Assembly: GCA_032622095.1 (NCBI GenBank)
Contig: CP136063.1
Span: 119,000,723-119,064,722 of the forward strand
Direction: 5' to 3'
Source of the DNA: Siphonodentalium dalli
Lineage: Eukaryota > Mollusca > Scaphopoda > Gadilida > Siphonodentaliidae
Length of the DNA stretch: 64,000 nt
Position 1 is the stretch's first letter; every line of letters starts with the position of its first letter. Made by a program: the position numbers and the translations under genes. The notes beneath the pieces were generated by a model, which was not told the DNA's origin, did not search any database, and was given only the letters and a program-made list of their open reading frames with translations. This document shows positions 1-12,100 of this stretch, piece by piece.

Positions 1-358
1 TTTTTTAAATGTTATTCGATAAGTGACTTCAAATAGCTCTCAAATATTACCAAGTAAATTCAAATTGCACAAATTATGTGGACAACGGACGATACTAGTG
101 GTAATACTAAAATGTGTGACTTTTACCAGACAACGACCGTTTTTTTTATACGCTACAGTTTAGGAAACAATGCGCTATAGTGTATTCCATTTTTATGCAT
201 GGCTAAGGGCTAAGATTATAATACGTATTTCAAGCTATTATATATCCACTACGACACGTTTAATTTGAGAGCTCGACAATACAGGGTAGCTCAAAAACTA
301 GAGGCCCTATGAGAGATCAGTACAGGCCTAAAATGTATAATGTATGTATTTGTCACAC
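1..358. other. no recognisable feature
   Basis: AT-rich DNA with stops in every frame. It would be the 3' flank of the minus-strand reading frame that follows. No clear AATAAA signal was seen on the minus strand. Confidence 0.4.
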
Positions 359-667
359 TCACGGTTTATTACCGTCCTCTGCGTCGCAGTCTTCTTGTGG
401 GACCAGATGAACGGTTGGACTCTTCGTTGCCTGAGTCTTTGTTGACGAACTCCTGGAGACCCTATCGCTATGACGGCCATTGCGTTTAACGAGACCATCG
501 ATACCAATGTCATCGGGAGTACCCGTTCGCTTCTTTCCATTCTTTCGGCTACTTCTGTTTGGCGATCTTGATGATTTCCTTTTCGGATTACCCCGGCTAC
601 TAGACCCGCTTTCTTCATCACCTTTTGTCGGACGGAGCGCAAACAAGCCCAGTTCCTGTGCCATCAT
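359..667 (-). CDS. hypothetical basic Ser/Arg/Lys-rich protein or exon (102 aa)
   Basis: The product is not recognised. The frame runs from ATG-ATG at 667 to TGA at 359, with an in-frame TAG about 30 bases upstream of the start, so it is closed on both sides. Residues 15-60 are rich in Ser, Arg and Lys (for example GNPKRKSSRSPNRSSRKNGK), followed by a mixed segment (GTPDDIGIDGL) and a second basic/Ser patch. No membrane segment, signal peptide or known fold is visible, and the composition suggests a disordered protein. Base composition is more GC-balanced than the flanking DNA, and codon use looks coding-like. It could be a small intronless gene, the last exon of a larger minus-strand gene, or chance. 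A shifted overlapping frame (328-642) is also open, which lowers confidence. Confidence 0.35.
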   Translation of the reverse strand: MMAQELGLFALRPTKGDEESGSSSRGNPKRKSSRSPNRSSRKNGKKRTGTPDDIGIDGLVKRNGRHSDRVSRSSSTKTQATKSPTVHLVPQEDCDAEDGNKP

Positions 668-1058
668 AGATACATTTCTAGGGACCCCACATTTCTACTA
701 GCCATATAAAGGTAACACAGTCTGCACTCGAATCTATTAAGCCTCACATTTCGTACTTGTAATTCAACTAAAATGCTTATATGCAGGTATACATATCTAG
801 TTTCATGAAATTCACGATAAGTTGATTGTCTTCGTGTGGAGATTCTTGGAAATTTACATTTGTTCCGGGTAGCAGTTTACTGATGCAAGACGTGCGATCA
901 ATAAATCGTTTGAATTCGATCACCCATATGTAACATATATCAACAACTCTATTGTTCTGCTAACAAAGTGTCGGCATGCACTATACACACTGCATACATG
1001 CATTTAATGATAATATACATAACGGTGTACATTAACACGCCATTTGCCACAGGTCGGG
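668..1058. other. no recognisable feature
   Basis: AT-rich sequence upstream of the minus-strand frame. No TATA-like element at a convincing distance, repeat or exon was seen. Confidence 0.4.
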
Positions 1059-1215
1059 GACGATTTTCAAGCTTGATTTGAGTTGAGGGACATCTAAATG
1101 TGCCATTTTGATCGATACATGACCATTTCGATAAGAAATAAGAATGTGTTCACGCTCAGCGAAGAAAGCACAATTGATGAACACTCATATTAAGTCCATG
1201 CCTCCATAATTTTAT
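1059..1215 (+). repeat. half copy of the foldback repeat at 4004-4262
   Basis: It shares blocks such as GGGACATCTAAATGTGCCAT, ACATGACCATTTCGATAAGA and TGCCTCCATAATTT with the element at 4004-4262. It corresponds to one arm only. The copy is diverged and the ends are unclear. Confidence 0.6.
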
Positions 1216-1599
1216 ATTTATACACCAGTACCAGTAATAGTATGGCCACATACATAGTTTCGGAGGAAGTGCATTGTGCTGTTCCAATATAATAACAGAT
1301 CCGCTCTATGTCAATAGACGAAACCATGTTCAGACTGATACGGGTTGAGTCATGGATAAGATCGTCACATTATGGTTCCACCAGTGATGATTTTGCAAGC
1401 TTTATTCAGTTGAGGGAAATCTCAATGCATACTATCTTCATCATAGTAACAATACAACCACGAAACAGTTGTATTTATATTTGCTTAGTTAAACATTTGG
1501 TAACGATACCTGATATCTGGGGAACTACTTGGCCAACGGTCAAAATTGGTAACTTGAAAAGGAAAAAAATATTGGGCACTGCCAAAGTAACAACATGAT

Positions 1600-1670
1600 C
1601 ATCATGGTGAAATACCATGTTGAAATTTCTATCACCATGCAAGTACCATGGGTGTTTGACAGTACCACCC
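1600..1670. repeat. CCATGGT-rich repeat
   Basis: It shares TCATGGTGAAATACCATG and GAAATTTCTAT with 3871-3990. Many short ATGG/CCAT inversions make it self-complementary. It is a dispersed repeat, not coding. Confidence 0.55.
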
Positions 1671-2079
1671 AGGGCTATGCTTCCTTTTATTGTCTCTTCC
1701 ATATCAACCTTTCGGGAAGAGATGAGCCATAGGGGAAGGCCTACCCCCCCCCGTCTGGGCAAAATTCCATCAAACCCAGACTGGATTGCTCTACAGTCCC
1801 ACCCCACCACCTATACATATACCCATACACAAAGGGTATAAGATCATGTTAAGACATCATCTTTAAAAAGTCATATATATATTACCTTTGGCCTCGGTAG
1901 TAAACTAAGTTGCGACTCGAAAATTCCATAACTATACCACTTATTCAGACAAATCAAATAAGAAACATTTATAAGCAGGGCTGACAGGCTGTATCTCCAG
2001 GGCTATGCATCCTCTTCTGCTCCTTCCATCCAACTTTTCAGGAAGGGAATTCTAGGGGATAGCCTACCCCTGGATTCTT
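1670..2079. repeat. two diverged copies of a ~85-bp repeat (1670-1752 and 1997-2078)
   Basis: Both copies contain CAGGGCTATGC, a CTCTTCCAT/CTCCTTCCAT block, a TTTC.GGAAG core and AGGGGA...GCCTACCCC. The second copy sits inside a short inverted repeat (1976-2112). Confidence 0.6.
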
Positions 2080-2112
2080 CTCATCACGACAAGATCAGCC
2101 TGTCAGCCCCCT
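1976..2112. mobile_element. short foldback element with 15-bp inverted ends
   Basis: The ends GGGCTGACAGGCTG (from about 1978) and CAGCCTGTCAGCCC (to about 2110) are reverse complements. The ~135-bp size and absence of coding suggest a MITE-like element. The target duplication is not resolved. Confidence 0.55.
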
Positions 2113-3542
2113 GCCTCATTTCCTCAATAGTCTGTGGGAAAAACATCCTGGTTCATAGAAGATATAAACTTAGATATAATACCATCCTTTTCACTCATCA
2201 CAAGATGACCAATGCAGGCAATACTACTATAGTATCTCATAATATTTTTAGTAATATACCCCAAAACCAGTAGGCTATCTACAAACCAATCGATTATATA
2301 TGGCAAAGGTATTTGCAACAGAATATACACATTTATTTTCTTTGATTTATGACATTATGGAAACAAAACAATTCCCCGTACCAAACTTCCCAATTGAAAA
2401 TCGAGAATGTGTTCATGTAGCAGTATACGCACAAATGAAATTACTGAAAGTCTAAACCAAGGGAGTAACGGTTGATTCATATCGTTCCTCACTATTTATC
2501 TAATAAGATGCCTAACATTCTATGGTTTATATTTTTACGCATACATGTATTCTCATTATTTACCAAAATACATGTAAGTATAAAAATGTCCCCATCACAA
2601 ACTTACTATTTAAAAAATAATCTTTCAACGAGGAATATAAAAAAGAAATTAAAAAAAAAAAAAAAAAAAAAAAAATGGAATTCAAGAATTGGTAAATTTT
2701 AAAAACTGGAATTCAAGAATTGGTAAATTTTAAAAGTCGTACCTCTTTCCGAGCACTGTACATCAATGAGCATATAAGCTGCCATGACTCACTTTACTAT
2801 AACAATGTTGAGTTTAAGTGACCATGGGTAACATGAATTAAAAAAAAAATAAAATAAAAAAAAAATAAGGGACATAAATTGTTACTATATTTAGAACAAA
2901 AGCTTTTGCATGACAATCATACTAGTACCATAATAACTACATGTGTGAAATATATTTAAGTATACATATCTGAAATTCCGCAGTAAAACATCAACACTTC
3001 CTATACACATATCTAAAAATAAAAATCTCTGTACCCTAAGAACATTTACAAAGAACAGTAGTTCTGGTGGATATTGCTCGGAGTGTTTTCGGGAAGAGTT
3101 ATAATATATTTTACCAATAACATTAAGCACCGAATGAATATTACATAAAATAGGGTAAATTAAAATACCCAAAAATCTTTTATCGATGTATCCTAGGAAC
3201 TAAAAAGAAGACAAGATGTTTACCAGCCCCACCCTCCACCACAATTGGTATTGGAAAAACACTATATCCGAAAGTCTCTCTTTGTCCTGTTGTCTGTACT
3301 AGTTAATTGAGTTTAGTAGAGAGGAAAAAAAAAAAAAATAATAATAATAATATGACTCACATCAATTTGAACAAACTGACAAAATTCTGAGAAAATTACA
3401 TTCCTCAAGGTGCCAAAAATAATTTCTGCATGATTATTACTTTTAGAGAAAATTCCTATGAATCACTATTATTAATTTATCTGGCATCGAGACATTGTTT
3501 AGGGAAAGAGTGAAATCACTATTACTAGTGATCACTGTTCTT
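2113..3542. repeat. AT-rich DNA with homopolymers and a small tandem repeat
   Basis: It contains a poly-A tract of about 25 bases near 2650-2675 and two tandem copies of TGGAATTCAAGAATTGGTAA at 2675-2735. There are further A-runs near 2839 and 3325 followed by (TAA)n. No exon was recognised. Confidence 0.6.
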
Positions 3543-3751
3543 AGCTTTCCAATGAATGGCAACGGGCCGCATTTCCGACTGAGTCCCGAAGAGTTTCCCG
3601 TGGTTCTGCTGTGGTTGGGTGGTCGATTGCTTTGGGCATTGCTATAGTAATGCCCAAAGAGATTGACCACTTGGCCGCGGCAGAATTGTGGGTGGTTTTT
3701 CGGGATCCGGCCGGTGGACACGTGTGGCTTGTTGCCATTCATCGGAAAGCT
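3543..3751. mobile_element. 209-bp imperfect foldback element
   Basis: The outer arms AGCTTTCCAATGAATGGCAAC and GTTGCCATTCATCGGAAAGCT pair. The centre TTTGGGCATTGCTATAG pairs with the following TAGTAATGCCCAAAG. Between them the arms pair only partly. It is GC-richer than its surroundings. Apparent reading frames on the minus strand are by-products of this palindrome. Confidence 0.7.
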
Positions 3752-3854
3752 CCCGCCGTGTACCGGTAATAACGAAAGCACCAAATTACATTAAGATCAA
3801 TGAACCGGACAAAATGTTCGATGCCAAGGATGTGCATGTGCCATTCTGATCAAT

Positions 3855-3990
3855 AGTGATTTTCAAACTATCATGGTGAAATACCATGCATGGTGAAATT
3901 TCTATTACTATGTTCGTGCCATGGTAAATATGGTACCAATATGGTGTTACCATGGTTCAACCATGGTATTGCAATGGTGGCACCATGGTG
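3855..3990. repeat. CCATGGT-rich self-complementary repeat
   Basis: It holds about ten ATGGT/ACCAT elements in ~130 bp, and its first part matches 1600-1665. It abuts the foldback element downstream, so both may belong to one composite repeat. Confidence 0.6.
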
Positions 3991-4003
3991 TATTTTTATA
4001 TGG

Positions 4004-4262
4004 GTGTGCCATTCTGACCAATACATGACCATTACAAATTTTATATAAGAAATGAGAATTTGTTCTCGCTCACAGAAGCAAACACAATTGAAGCAATGGA
4101 AACTCACACTGCATGAGTCTCTGCCTCCATAATTTGATGTACAAATATATCAGAGTTATGGAGGTAAGGACTCAGTATGAGTGTTCATTTCTTCATATGT
4201 GCTTAACTCAGTGAGTATGAACAAATTCTCATTTCTTATCGAAATGGCCATGTGTCGACATT
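4004..4262. mobile_element. foldback (MITE-like) element, ~260 bp
   Basis: The left arm holds GAAATGAGAATTTGTTC and TGCCTCCATAA. The right arm holds the reverse complements TTATGGAGGTAAGGACTCAG and GAACAAATTCTCATTTC. The arms are imperfect but extend over about 110 bases each. A half copy lies at 1059-1215. Confidence 0.7.
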
Positions 4263-4830
4263 GAGATGTCCCTTTGAGCTCGAAAATCGGTTTTAGCGTT
4301 ATGACCAATTTTGTGTCAGTGACCTGTGCTTTAGGTGGGGAAATGAATTTGGACGTTGTTCGAATACGTGGTTATCATATTCGTGGTTATCATATTCAAC
4401 TCATATGTTTGCCACATACCAACACAACATTTCGAACCCCACTGCATTAATATCAGATAGGGATGAAGAGGTTGCGTGATGGACACTGTTTTAGTTCATA
4501 GTCTCGTATTTCTGGATGTTCTAAGACAGAAATTACATTCTGTGATTGGTTTAACTGCTGGCGCGGCTAATAATTACGGCGAAAACGGCAATTCGTCTGT
4601 TTCCGCGACCACTTCACTTGAGCGTGAATAAGGACATTCGACTAGTAGAGATGTCTAACTCATTGTTGAATATTTGTCACACGATCTTGAGATGGGCATA
4701 ATTAACCTAAATCGCGACCGAAACTATGCCATGTTGTTTCACAACCAACATCATTGTGTACGCCCACCAACATCAGTTTGTACATTTAACAGCTTCAGCG
4801 CGGATCCCCAACAACATCGCTTTGGATCAA
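4263..4830. other. no recognisable feature
   Basis: Mixed-composition spacer between two repeats. It contains a short direct repeat of CGTGGTTATCATATTC near 4368-4395. No coding signal. Confidence 0.4.
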
Positions 4831-7800
4831 CTGTGTAGGAACTGTTACATCGGAAATCGTTCTATCGCCGATTTTTGATGGTTCTTGACTGATTTGTGAC
4901 GGTTCCTGATTATCCAAATTATACATTTTTGACAGTTAAAACGCAATTTTGAGCCATCTAGGTGATAATTCGATTAGTTTTTCCATTCGCCTCATAACAT
5001 ATGGTCCCAAATAACGTAAACATAATGAAAATCCTATTGTGCGAGTAATAACAACGACGAATACTGCGAATTGTGATATCTCGATCGGTTCTCTCCCGAT
5101 CGATTCGGTTCTCTCCCAATTTAATCAGTTATGTCCGGGAAATACGACGACTATTATTTGGAAGTTTTCGTGAAAATAACCAAGTGAGCACAACGAAATA
5201 TCAATTATGTTGAATTTACATCACTTATGATCAATTACGGTGAGTTACACTGCCTTCTTATATATAATTATGTGTCAACAGTATAGTAACAGAATCGTTC
5301 ACTTTATTGTGACGCAAAGCATGCAATTTGACATAAATGGTCAATGTGAACTGTGAAGACTTATTTTTCCCCAACAAACCAATCATAATGGTCGACTGAT
5401 TCAAAATGGCCGCCACTTTTTATGTGTACCCATACCATAGTATGGTACACATAGTGTCAACGTCCGGATTTTTTATCTGATTGGAACCAAATTTGCTATG
5501 TGAGTTTCTCAGCTCAAAATACAGATCAAGTTTGAATATGGGTTTGATCCGATTTATTTTAAAGGAGTTATGATCCTTTTTTTTTAATTTAAAAAAAAGA
5601 AGAAGATTTTAATAAATAGATTTTTTATAGATTGAACTCCTTTTTTGTTAACTTTTATAATAATAAAAAAAAATTATAAAAAAAAAAAAATGTCATAAAC
5701 ACTTTCATTTGTTTGAATTTTATACCATTAATTAGGTGTGTTGTCTTGTTTTGAAAATAAGAAGATTTTATTGCAATAGTTGCATGTAATATAATATCAA
5801 TAAATTACCAACATCAAATACCCATAGTATATGAGAGTGAGAGTACGTTTAATAGATATCATTCCAAGTGAAATATGTTATTAATTGAGTGATGACATAC
5901 GGTTCAAAGCTCTAGGGTGTTTAAATGAAGGTAGAGACAAACAACTGCTCACTGGCTGGCAAATTGTTTAATCCTATCTGTCAAATTGATTAATGGCAGT
6001 ATGAGACTCTTGCTATAATGTACATGGACTCTACCTCATATCTCTTATCTATGGTTATCTTTGCACACTTTTCACTTCTAATGATTTTGGTATTGACTGA
6101 TTAATTGATTTTTGAAAAATATATTAACCTGTCAGACACATGCTTTCAATTTGAAATTAAAATATTGGCTTATAGCCAATATGATTTATCTATGCAGTAG
6201 GTAACGGGCATATACATTTGCATGACTATTGTAGGTGATGCCTTGTTTTTAAAATCAAGATGGTAGATGTTGTTAATATTTCCAGGAACCTTATTTTCCC
6301 AATTGTTCATATTGTCATGGTTGAGATTGAATTTTGGACTCCAAGTCACGTGGTTCGTATAAGTTTAATACAAGCTGAAAAATGCGATTTTTTGAAAAAA
6401 ACAGTGGCGGCCATTTAAAAAAACGAGAGTTTAACCCATACCTTGGTGGTAGCGATTAGCAATAACTGGTAGTTTTTCAAAGATATGATCACAGGAATCC
6501 ATACATCATAACCCAACTTGAAATCAAAAGCTCAAATAATTTGTCTTAAGAAGGGGTTAAAGGATTTTTCGGTGGGGAGGAATAGTTTTAAATCTCATAA
6601 CTCTGTCCATATTCACACAAAGACCTCTCACTGTGAGATCCAACGGTTTAGTGATTTCGGAGGATATGTTTAGGAGTTTACCGTAAGTTAACACATTGGG
6701 AACAAAAGTGAAAATCCCTATTTCTGCCACTTTTGGAATGCCAGATATTCAAAATTCATTCGCTTCTAAAGACAAATTATAATTTGTTGACAAGCCAGAC
6801 TGCTTAGAACAACATACGTGTATGGGATTCCATCTCATATTTAAATTGTGCTTTAATTACTACCCCCATTCTCCCCAGTTGTTATTTGTTTATAAAACAT
6901 GGACAGATAAGATCATATCTGACCTGTGTAATAAGGAATGATTATATTGTTAGGTACATGCAAGATTAAGTGTTTCACAACAGGGGTTATTGTTTTTAAA
7001 AAATATATGTAGTTTATACAATTCAAAAGTGTTATATATATAATTTATACAGACATAATATGATGCTGGCCCCTATGACCCCTGAACCATCACAATACCG
7101 GTGATAGAACGACTTCCGATGTAACAGTTCCTACACAGTGATTGTAAGATAATAAATTTGTAACTGTTGAACATTTTGACCAAAGTTGGGGATGGACACC
7201 AATTAAGCACCCCCTCCCCAAGTCCCCCCACCACCCAATCACGTCATAACCTATCAATGATTTAGTTGAACGTGATTTCATAAGTTATATTCATGTCTGG
7301 GCGACAAACATGTGTAAATCTCCCTCAGGTGGACTTCAGAGGAGGAAATATGATGGCGCTGGCATTGAAATATTGTCACACCTGGATCTTCAATAATGCC
7401 CAGATTAAGTAAATGAATATAACATCTCATATTCTCCTAGAGTAGATTTATATTACCATTGGTCATTTATATAGGCCGGCATGATTATGTTACTATACTC
7501 ATCGGGACTTTCAATATTTTATTTCTGCCAATTAATGTCACTTAATCTCCCGTATTAGGTATTTATTGTGTTACTTCTTAATATACCTGTTCTATTATGC
7601 AAATTACATAAGCTACAGTCATTATCTGGTTTAAAATGTCAGATACACAAGACGATTTTCGGATCAAAGTGCAGAAATCGTTCGAATAAATCTCATGTAC
7701 AGAACCGTCACAGCCATGATTAGTTTGAAATAGAACCGTACCTCGCACCCGTGTTGATTACGAGGCCACAGCTCCCAATTATCAACCCCTATCGGGATAC

Positions 7801-8172
7801 TTTCTCAGCTATTTTACAGAAGAATAACACGGGTATACTTTATAGTCAGTGTCTGTCTTCAGAATGCGTTTCATATTTTATAAGCCACGAAAAACAAAGA
7901 AATTGCGTCCAATTTCAATGATAACATGTTGATATTTACGCGTTAACTCGCTAATACCGAGTTAATTGTGGTCTAGAGTTCAGGTTTCGATAACACGGCA
8001 CTTCTGCAGCCTCTGTTCATTCAGAAAAGTATAATATATTCAAGATATCTATAATTATGCGTGATTTTGTCACAAAAATGATTATTTTCAATCAGAAGGA
8101 ACCGTAACAAATCAGGCAAGAACCATCACAATACCGGCGATAGAACGACTTCCTATGTAACAGTTCCTACAC
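4831..8172. mobile_element. DNA-transposon-like region bounded by inverted ends (2.3 or 3.3 kb)
   Basis: GTGTAGGAACTGTTACAT begins at 4833. Its reverse complement occurs twice, ending at 7136 and at 8172. The first ~37 bases (through TCGTTCTATC) match in all three. The 4831 and 8172 ends match for ~75-85 bases, including GATGGTTCTTG.CTGATTTGT. One reading is a 3.34-kb element (4833-8172) with a second related end inside it; another is a 2.3-kb element ending at 7136 plus a solo end. The interior is non-coding. It holds A/T runs at 5575-5690 and an imperfect inverted pair around GGCCGCCACT (5408 and 6400). No transposase remnant was recognised. Confidence 0.6.
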
Positions 8173-8255
8173 GGTGTTTTGCGTATATATAGTTTATTTA
8201 CTCAGACACAATATGTGCAACATGAGACAAGAATAAGATAAATAACATGGCTAAA

Positions 8256-8545
8256 TTAACTTACTGCACATAAAACAACACAAATATAAACATCACCTAT
8301 CTTCACCATCATCATCTGCATCATCGTCGTCGTCCCTATTCGTATAGTATCATCGACATCAGTGTCGTCTACGTCATTATAATCATCATCATTATCATAA
8401 TCAACATCAACGTCACTATCATCAGTATCACCGTCGTCATCATCATCATCATCATCATCATTATTAGCATCATCATCACCATCATCAGCATCACCATCAT
8501 CATCACCATCATCATCACCACCATCGGTATCATCGTCTTCGTAGA
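8256..8545. repeat. (ATC/GAT)n microsatellite, probably a LINE 3' tail
   Basis: About 240 bases of imperfect ATC/ACC/GTC triplets. On the minus strand this reads as an Asp-rich frame, which I do not regard as a gene. It directly follows the minus-strand LINE fragment at 8558-8800, the position where many LINEs end in a simple repeat. Confidence 0.75.
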
Positions 8546-8557
8546 AGCTGTACAATA

Positions 8558-8800
8558 CTACTGACTGTGCTCGGTTAACTTAAGGCCCTTATTAATGAAC
8601 ATTGATAGGTTTTGCAATGTGTTAATATCGGTTTCGTTTAATAATGCATAACACGATTCTTTGGACACAACTTTTCGATAACATTCTGGTAAATATTTAA
8701 TTCTAAGTTCACGAAGATTAGGGCATTTCATCAGGAAGTGATACTCATCCCCTTGTTCCACTTTGCATATGCTACACATTGTTTGGATCCATCAATTTAT
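8558..8800 (-). pseudogene. LINE ORF2 C-terminal fragment (zinc-binding CxxC...HxxxxC)
   Basis: The minus-strand frame contains MCSICKVEQGDEYHFLMKCP and LRELRIKYLPECY. This is the Cys-His motif found near the C terminus of many CR1/L2/Jockey-type LINE ORF2 proteins. Only ~73 codons remain, and a stop lies just upstream in frame. It is a 5'-truncated dead copy, and the GAT tract downstream on this strand would be its tail. The LINE clade cannot be assigned from so short a piece. Confidence 0.7.
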
Positions 8801-9734
8801 TTGTCATCTGCTAGTGCCGAATATATGCCATGCATGTTCCAACGTTGATCAGTGCCTAAAGCATCCATTATGCTTGTGTGTACCTCTCTGCGTGTCCTGT
8901 TTATTCCTAATAGATTGATACAAAATGGCGAAATAAAAGGAATGTCACCAATTTGATTAAAATGGCCGCATATGTCTTCTAATTACTATATAAGCAAACA
9001 AAAACTCATTAGTGTGATGATAATAATACTGTGATCGCAGAAGCATTCCAACAGACGATTGCGCCACTTGAATCAACAACACGCCGTTTGAATTTACTCA
9101 AATTACGTGCAAACTCTCGAGGTGAGTTTTGAACTATCACGCGGTCACCAGCATCGCTTTGTACTGACAGCATCATAGCAAAACAGCAAGATCCACCAGC
9201 ATCATAGCAAATTTGCAGGACCACTTGATCAGGGGTGCAATTGTTTATCCATTAGTTTTACTCTTCAGAATGTCATTCGATAGCATGACATTTGTGTATG
9301 CAAATATGTTGTCCCCATTAAAAAAAGACGATCCTGATAATAGTAAAACATGTTGTCTGTCCTTCCTTGGAATAATAATTGAGTAAGTTATCGTAAAAAG
9401 GACAGGCGCGCATGTAATTAAAACGAATTACTATACTCACGCCAGTCGGGTATCATCCCATAAAGTCCTAGATCTATACAATCATCATGCAGTGCCGATT
9501 TCTCGGCAATGGACAATGCAAATGTTCTTATGTTTTGGTGATACATCGAATGCATTCCAGAGAGTTTGTGCATAAACGTTCGAATGAATGAATTTAATGT
9601 GAAAAGCCACAAATTAATGTAGAACATGCACGATAACGTATATATATGTACATTGAGGTTAATAACTATACGATTTTCAACTGAATTTCATGTTCATACA
9701 CAATAACATTTATAAAAAAAAAGTTTGTGCTATT
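8801..9734. other. no recognisable feature
   Basis: Short open frames on the minus strand (8880-8780, 9224-9009, 9627-9418) have no recognised motif, coding-like codon use or splice context. Confidence 0.4.
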
Positions 9735-10770
9735 GTCGCGATTTGGTGTCCGTCGTACGTGCGCCCGTTCGTCCATCAACAATTTCCTTTGGCTCACACT
9801 ACTAGCCGCATCCCTCCTCCGATCACCACCAACCTTCATATGGATCTTCGGGGTGACCTCCAGATGGGAGCCTTCGATTTTGTCCGAAATTAGTTTAAAA
9901 ACATGGCCGCCGGCAGACATTTTGAATTTCAAATTTGAATCCACCGGCACACCCTGCATTTATTTGAGAAATCTTTTGAAAATTTACAGGTATGTTTATG
10001 TGCACCCCTAGATGCTAGCTATAACATTTTTGGCGATTTTCGATGAAATACATGGCCGTCGGCAGTCGTCATCTTGGATTTTATATCTTTGCATGACTAA
10101 ATCCATTGGCTCAACCTGGAATGTCTTCGATGTATCACCAAAAGATAAGACCACATCCCTCATCCGATCATCACCAAACTTCATATGCATCTTCGAGATA
10201 ACCTCTAGATGGAAGCCGCCATTTCCCCCGAAATTCGTTAAAAAACATGGCCGCCAGCAGCCATCTTGAATTTCAAATTTGAATACACCGGCTCAGCCCG
10301 CAGCCCCCATTTACTGTAAAAAAATTGAAATTTTGCACGCAACTTTAGAATCACATTTTAGCGATTTTCGCCGGCAGCCATGTTGGATTTTACTCTTTGC
10401 ATGACTAAATCCTTAGGCACACTCTACAAACCACATCCCTCGTCCGATTATCACCAAACGTTATATGGATATTCATGGTGACTTCTAGATGGCAGCCATA
10501 GAATTGTTTTTCAAATTTCTTAGAAAAAAAAATGGCTGCCAGCGGCCATTTCGGATTTTACTCTTTGCAGGACTAAATCCTGCGGTACAACATACAGGCC
10601 ACATTCCTGATCCGATCGTCGCCAAACGCCATATGGATCTTCGGGGTGTCCTCTAGATTGGAACCACCGATTATTTCCGAAATTCGTTATAAAACATGCC
10701 TGCCAGCAGCCATCTTGGATTTCAAATTTGAATCCATCCGCACACCCTGCAGCCCACATTTATTGGTGAA
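9735..10770. repeat. degenerate tandem array of two alternating repeat types
   Basis: The core ATGGCCGCC.GCAGCCATCTTG recurs near 9902, 10053, 10246, 10369, 10531 and 10695, 120-195 bases apart. Two continuations alternate. Type A runs into GAATTTCAAATTTGAAT and CACCCTGCAGCCC. Type B runs into GGATTTTACTCTTTGCA and GACTAAATCC. Between cores lies CCGATCATCACCAAAC...ATATGGATCTTCG..GTGACCTCTAGATGG. The order is A, B, A, B, B, A. Overlapping open frames on both strands result from the repeat's composition. Confidence 0.75.
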
Positions 10771-12100
10771 ATGTTTCAAATGAAAATACTTTCATATACA
10801 CAATAAAAGACCTTTACTGTAACGTTTTGGCTTTCATTCTTCTTTATCAGCAAAAATAAACTCCTTCACACGTTGAACTACATTGTCAATGACACTTTCA
10901 TTATATACTCAAACCACTTAAGCATTCCAGAATATGTGCTGTCGTTGTCATGAACCTCCTTCATTATGTAACGTGGAAGGGGGTCTTGAATGATCTGTAG
11001 CTTGTTGTGGTAGAGTGGCTTGTTTTGCCTCCAACTCGCCGTTACAAATAACTAAATCTGTGATCTTTCGATCTGTATATCTCTATCTTGATTCTGTGAT
11101 TCTTGTATGTTCTGTGTATCAAGTGGCTGTAATCTCGACGTGAAGGTCCTAGCCCTTGGGGATCTCTTTTACTTGAGCCCACGGATAGCCAAATTAGGAC
11201 AGACAAATCCGTTACAAAACGGTATTATTTATTAAGAATGATCACAGCATAAGTATATAGAGATAGGCTACATCAACTATCATAAAGATAGGCCGCTATG
11301 GGTCTTGTGTAGGTTTCTATGACTAGAAATGTCTCCAAGTTAGCCTTCAACTAGCTAAACAAACGCCAAAATATGGCAGAGTCAACTTTAATTGACCACA
11401 AATGACTATTATAGGCAATTCGCCAAAAGTCTTAACCAAGTTAGCCAATGACAGGGGTGACACTCCAAAACCCCACAAATCTTGACAATGAATGCCCGTT
11501 TTGGGTCTTAATAAATCAATTAAGTCAGTAAATGTACATCAAAAGTCGGTAAACAGGTCCGGGACGTTACTACTTTTTCACATCGACCGAACTTAACTAC
11601 GCGACAGAATGACCGTTAATCTTGACTTATCTAGAGTGTACCCACTGAAGAAGAGTGAGTAGTTGGGCGCGGAGCGCCCGGGATGGTCGAAAAGATCGAG
11701 TGATCTTCTCCTTCACCCCACGGTTTGTTGTTGTTGGAGATATAGCACACATAAAACAATCATGTCTGAACACGGCAAAAGCGGACATAATGAATTAATG
11801 TTATTTCGTTGATTGAATTTTTTGGATGGATTATTTGGGGAAGAGCCCACGAGCTTTAATATGGGGTGTGAGGGGTGTCCCGGTGTGTCCTTTTAATTTA
11901 ATATATGGTTGAGCTGAGCGTGTCATCTGGTGCGCTGAAAAAGGAGCGGGGCCCCGTGTTATAATTTTAAAATGGTGTTAGTTTGTTAGTTGTTTAAAAA
12001 AACAATCGCAAGGCAGAGCGTGTGATTCAATGTGATTCAATGCGCCATCATACCGCTGTTCTGCTATAGCCAAATGTGCAGAGACAGTATGTTTTGTTTA
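10771..12100. other. no gene recognised; possible LINE-associated DNA
   Basis: Mixed-composition sequence with no convincing exon, terminal repeat or transposase motif. The last part shares GCACGGGCGTAAGTGAA-type wording with the LINE 3' flank just downstream. Confidence 0.35.

Noticed and set aside
8256-8555. Asp-rich 99-codon frame on the minus strand
   Set aside because: It is the translation of an imperfect GAT microsatellite; no codon or splice evidence supports a gene.
9690-10269. Several overlapping ORFs on both strands
   Set aside because: They lie in the degenerate ~155-bp repeat array and repeat its wording.
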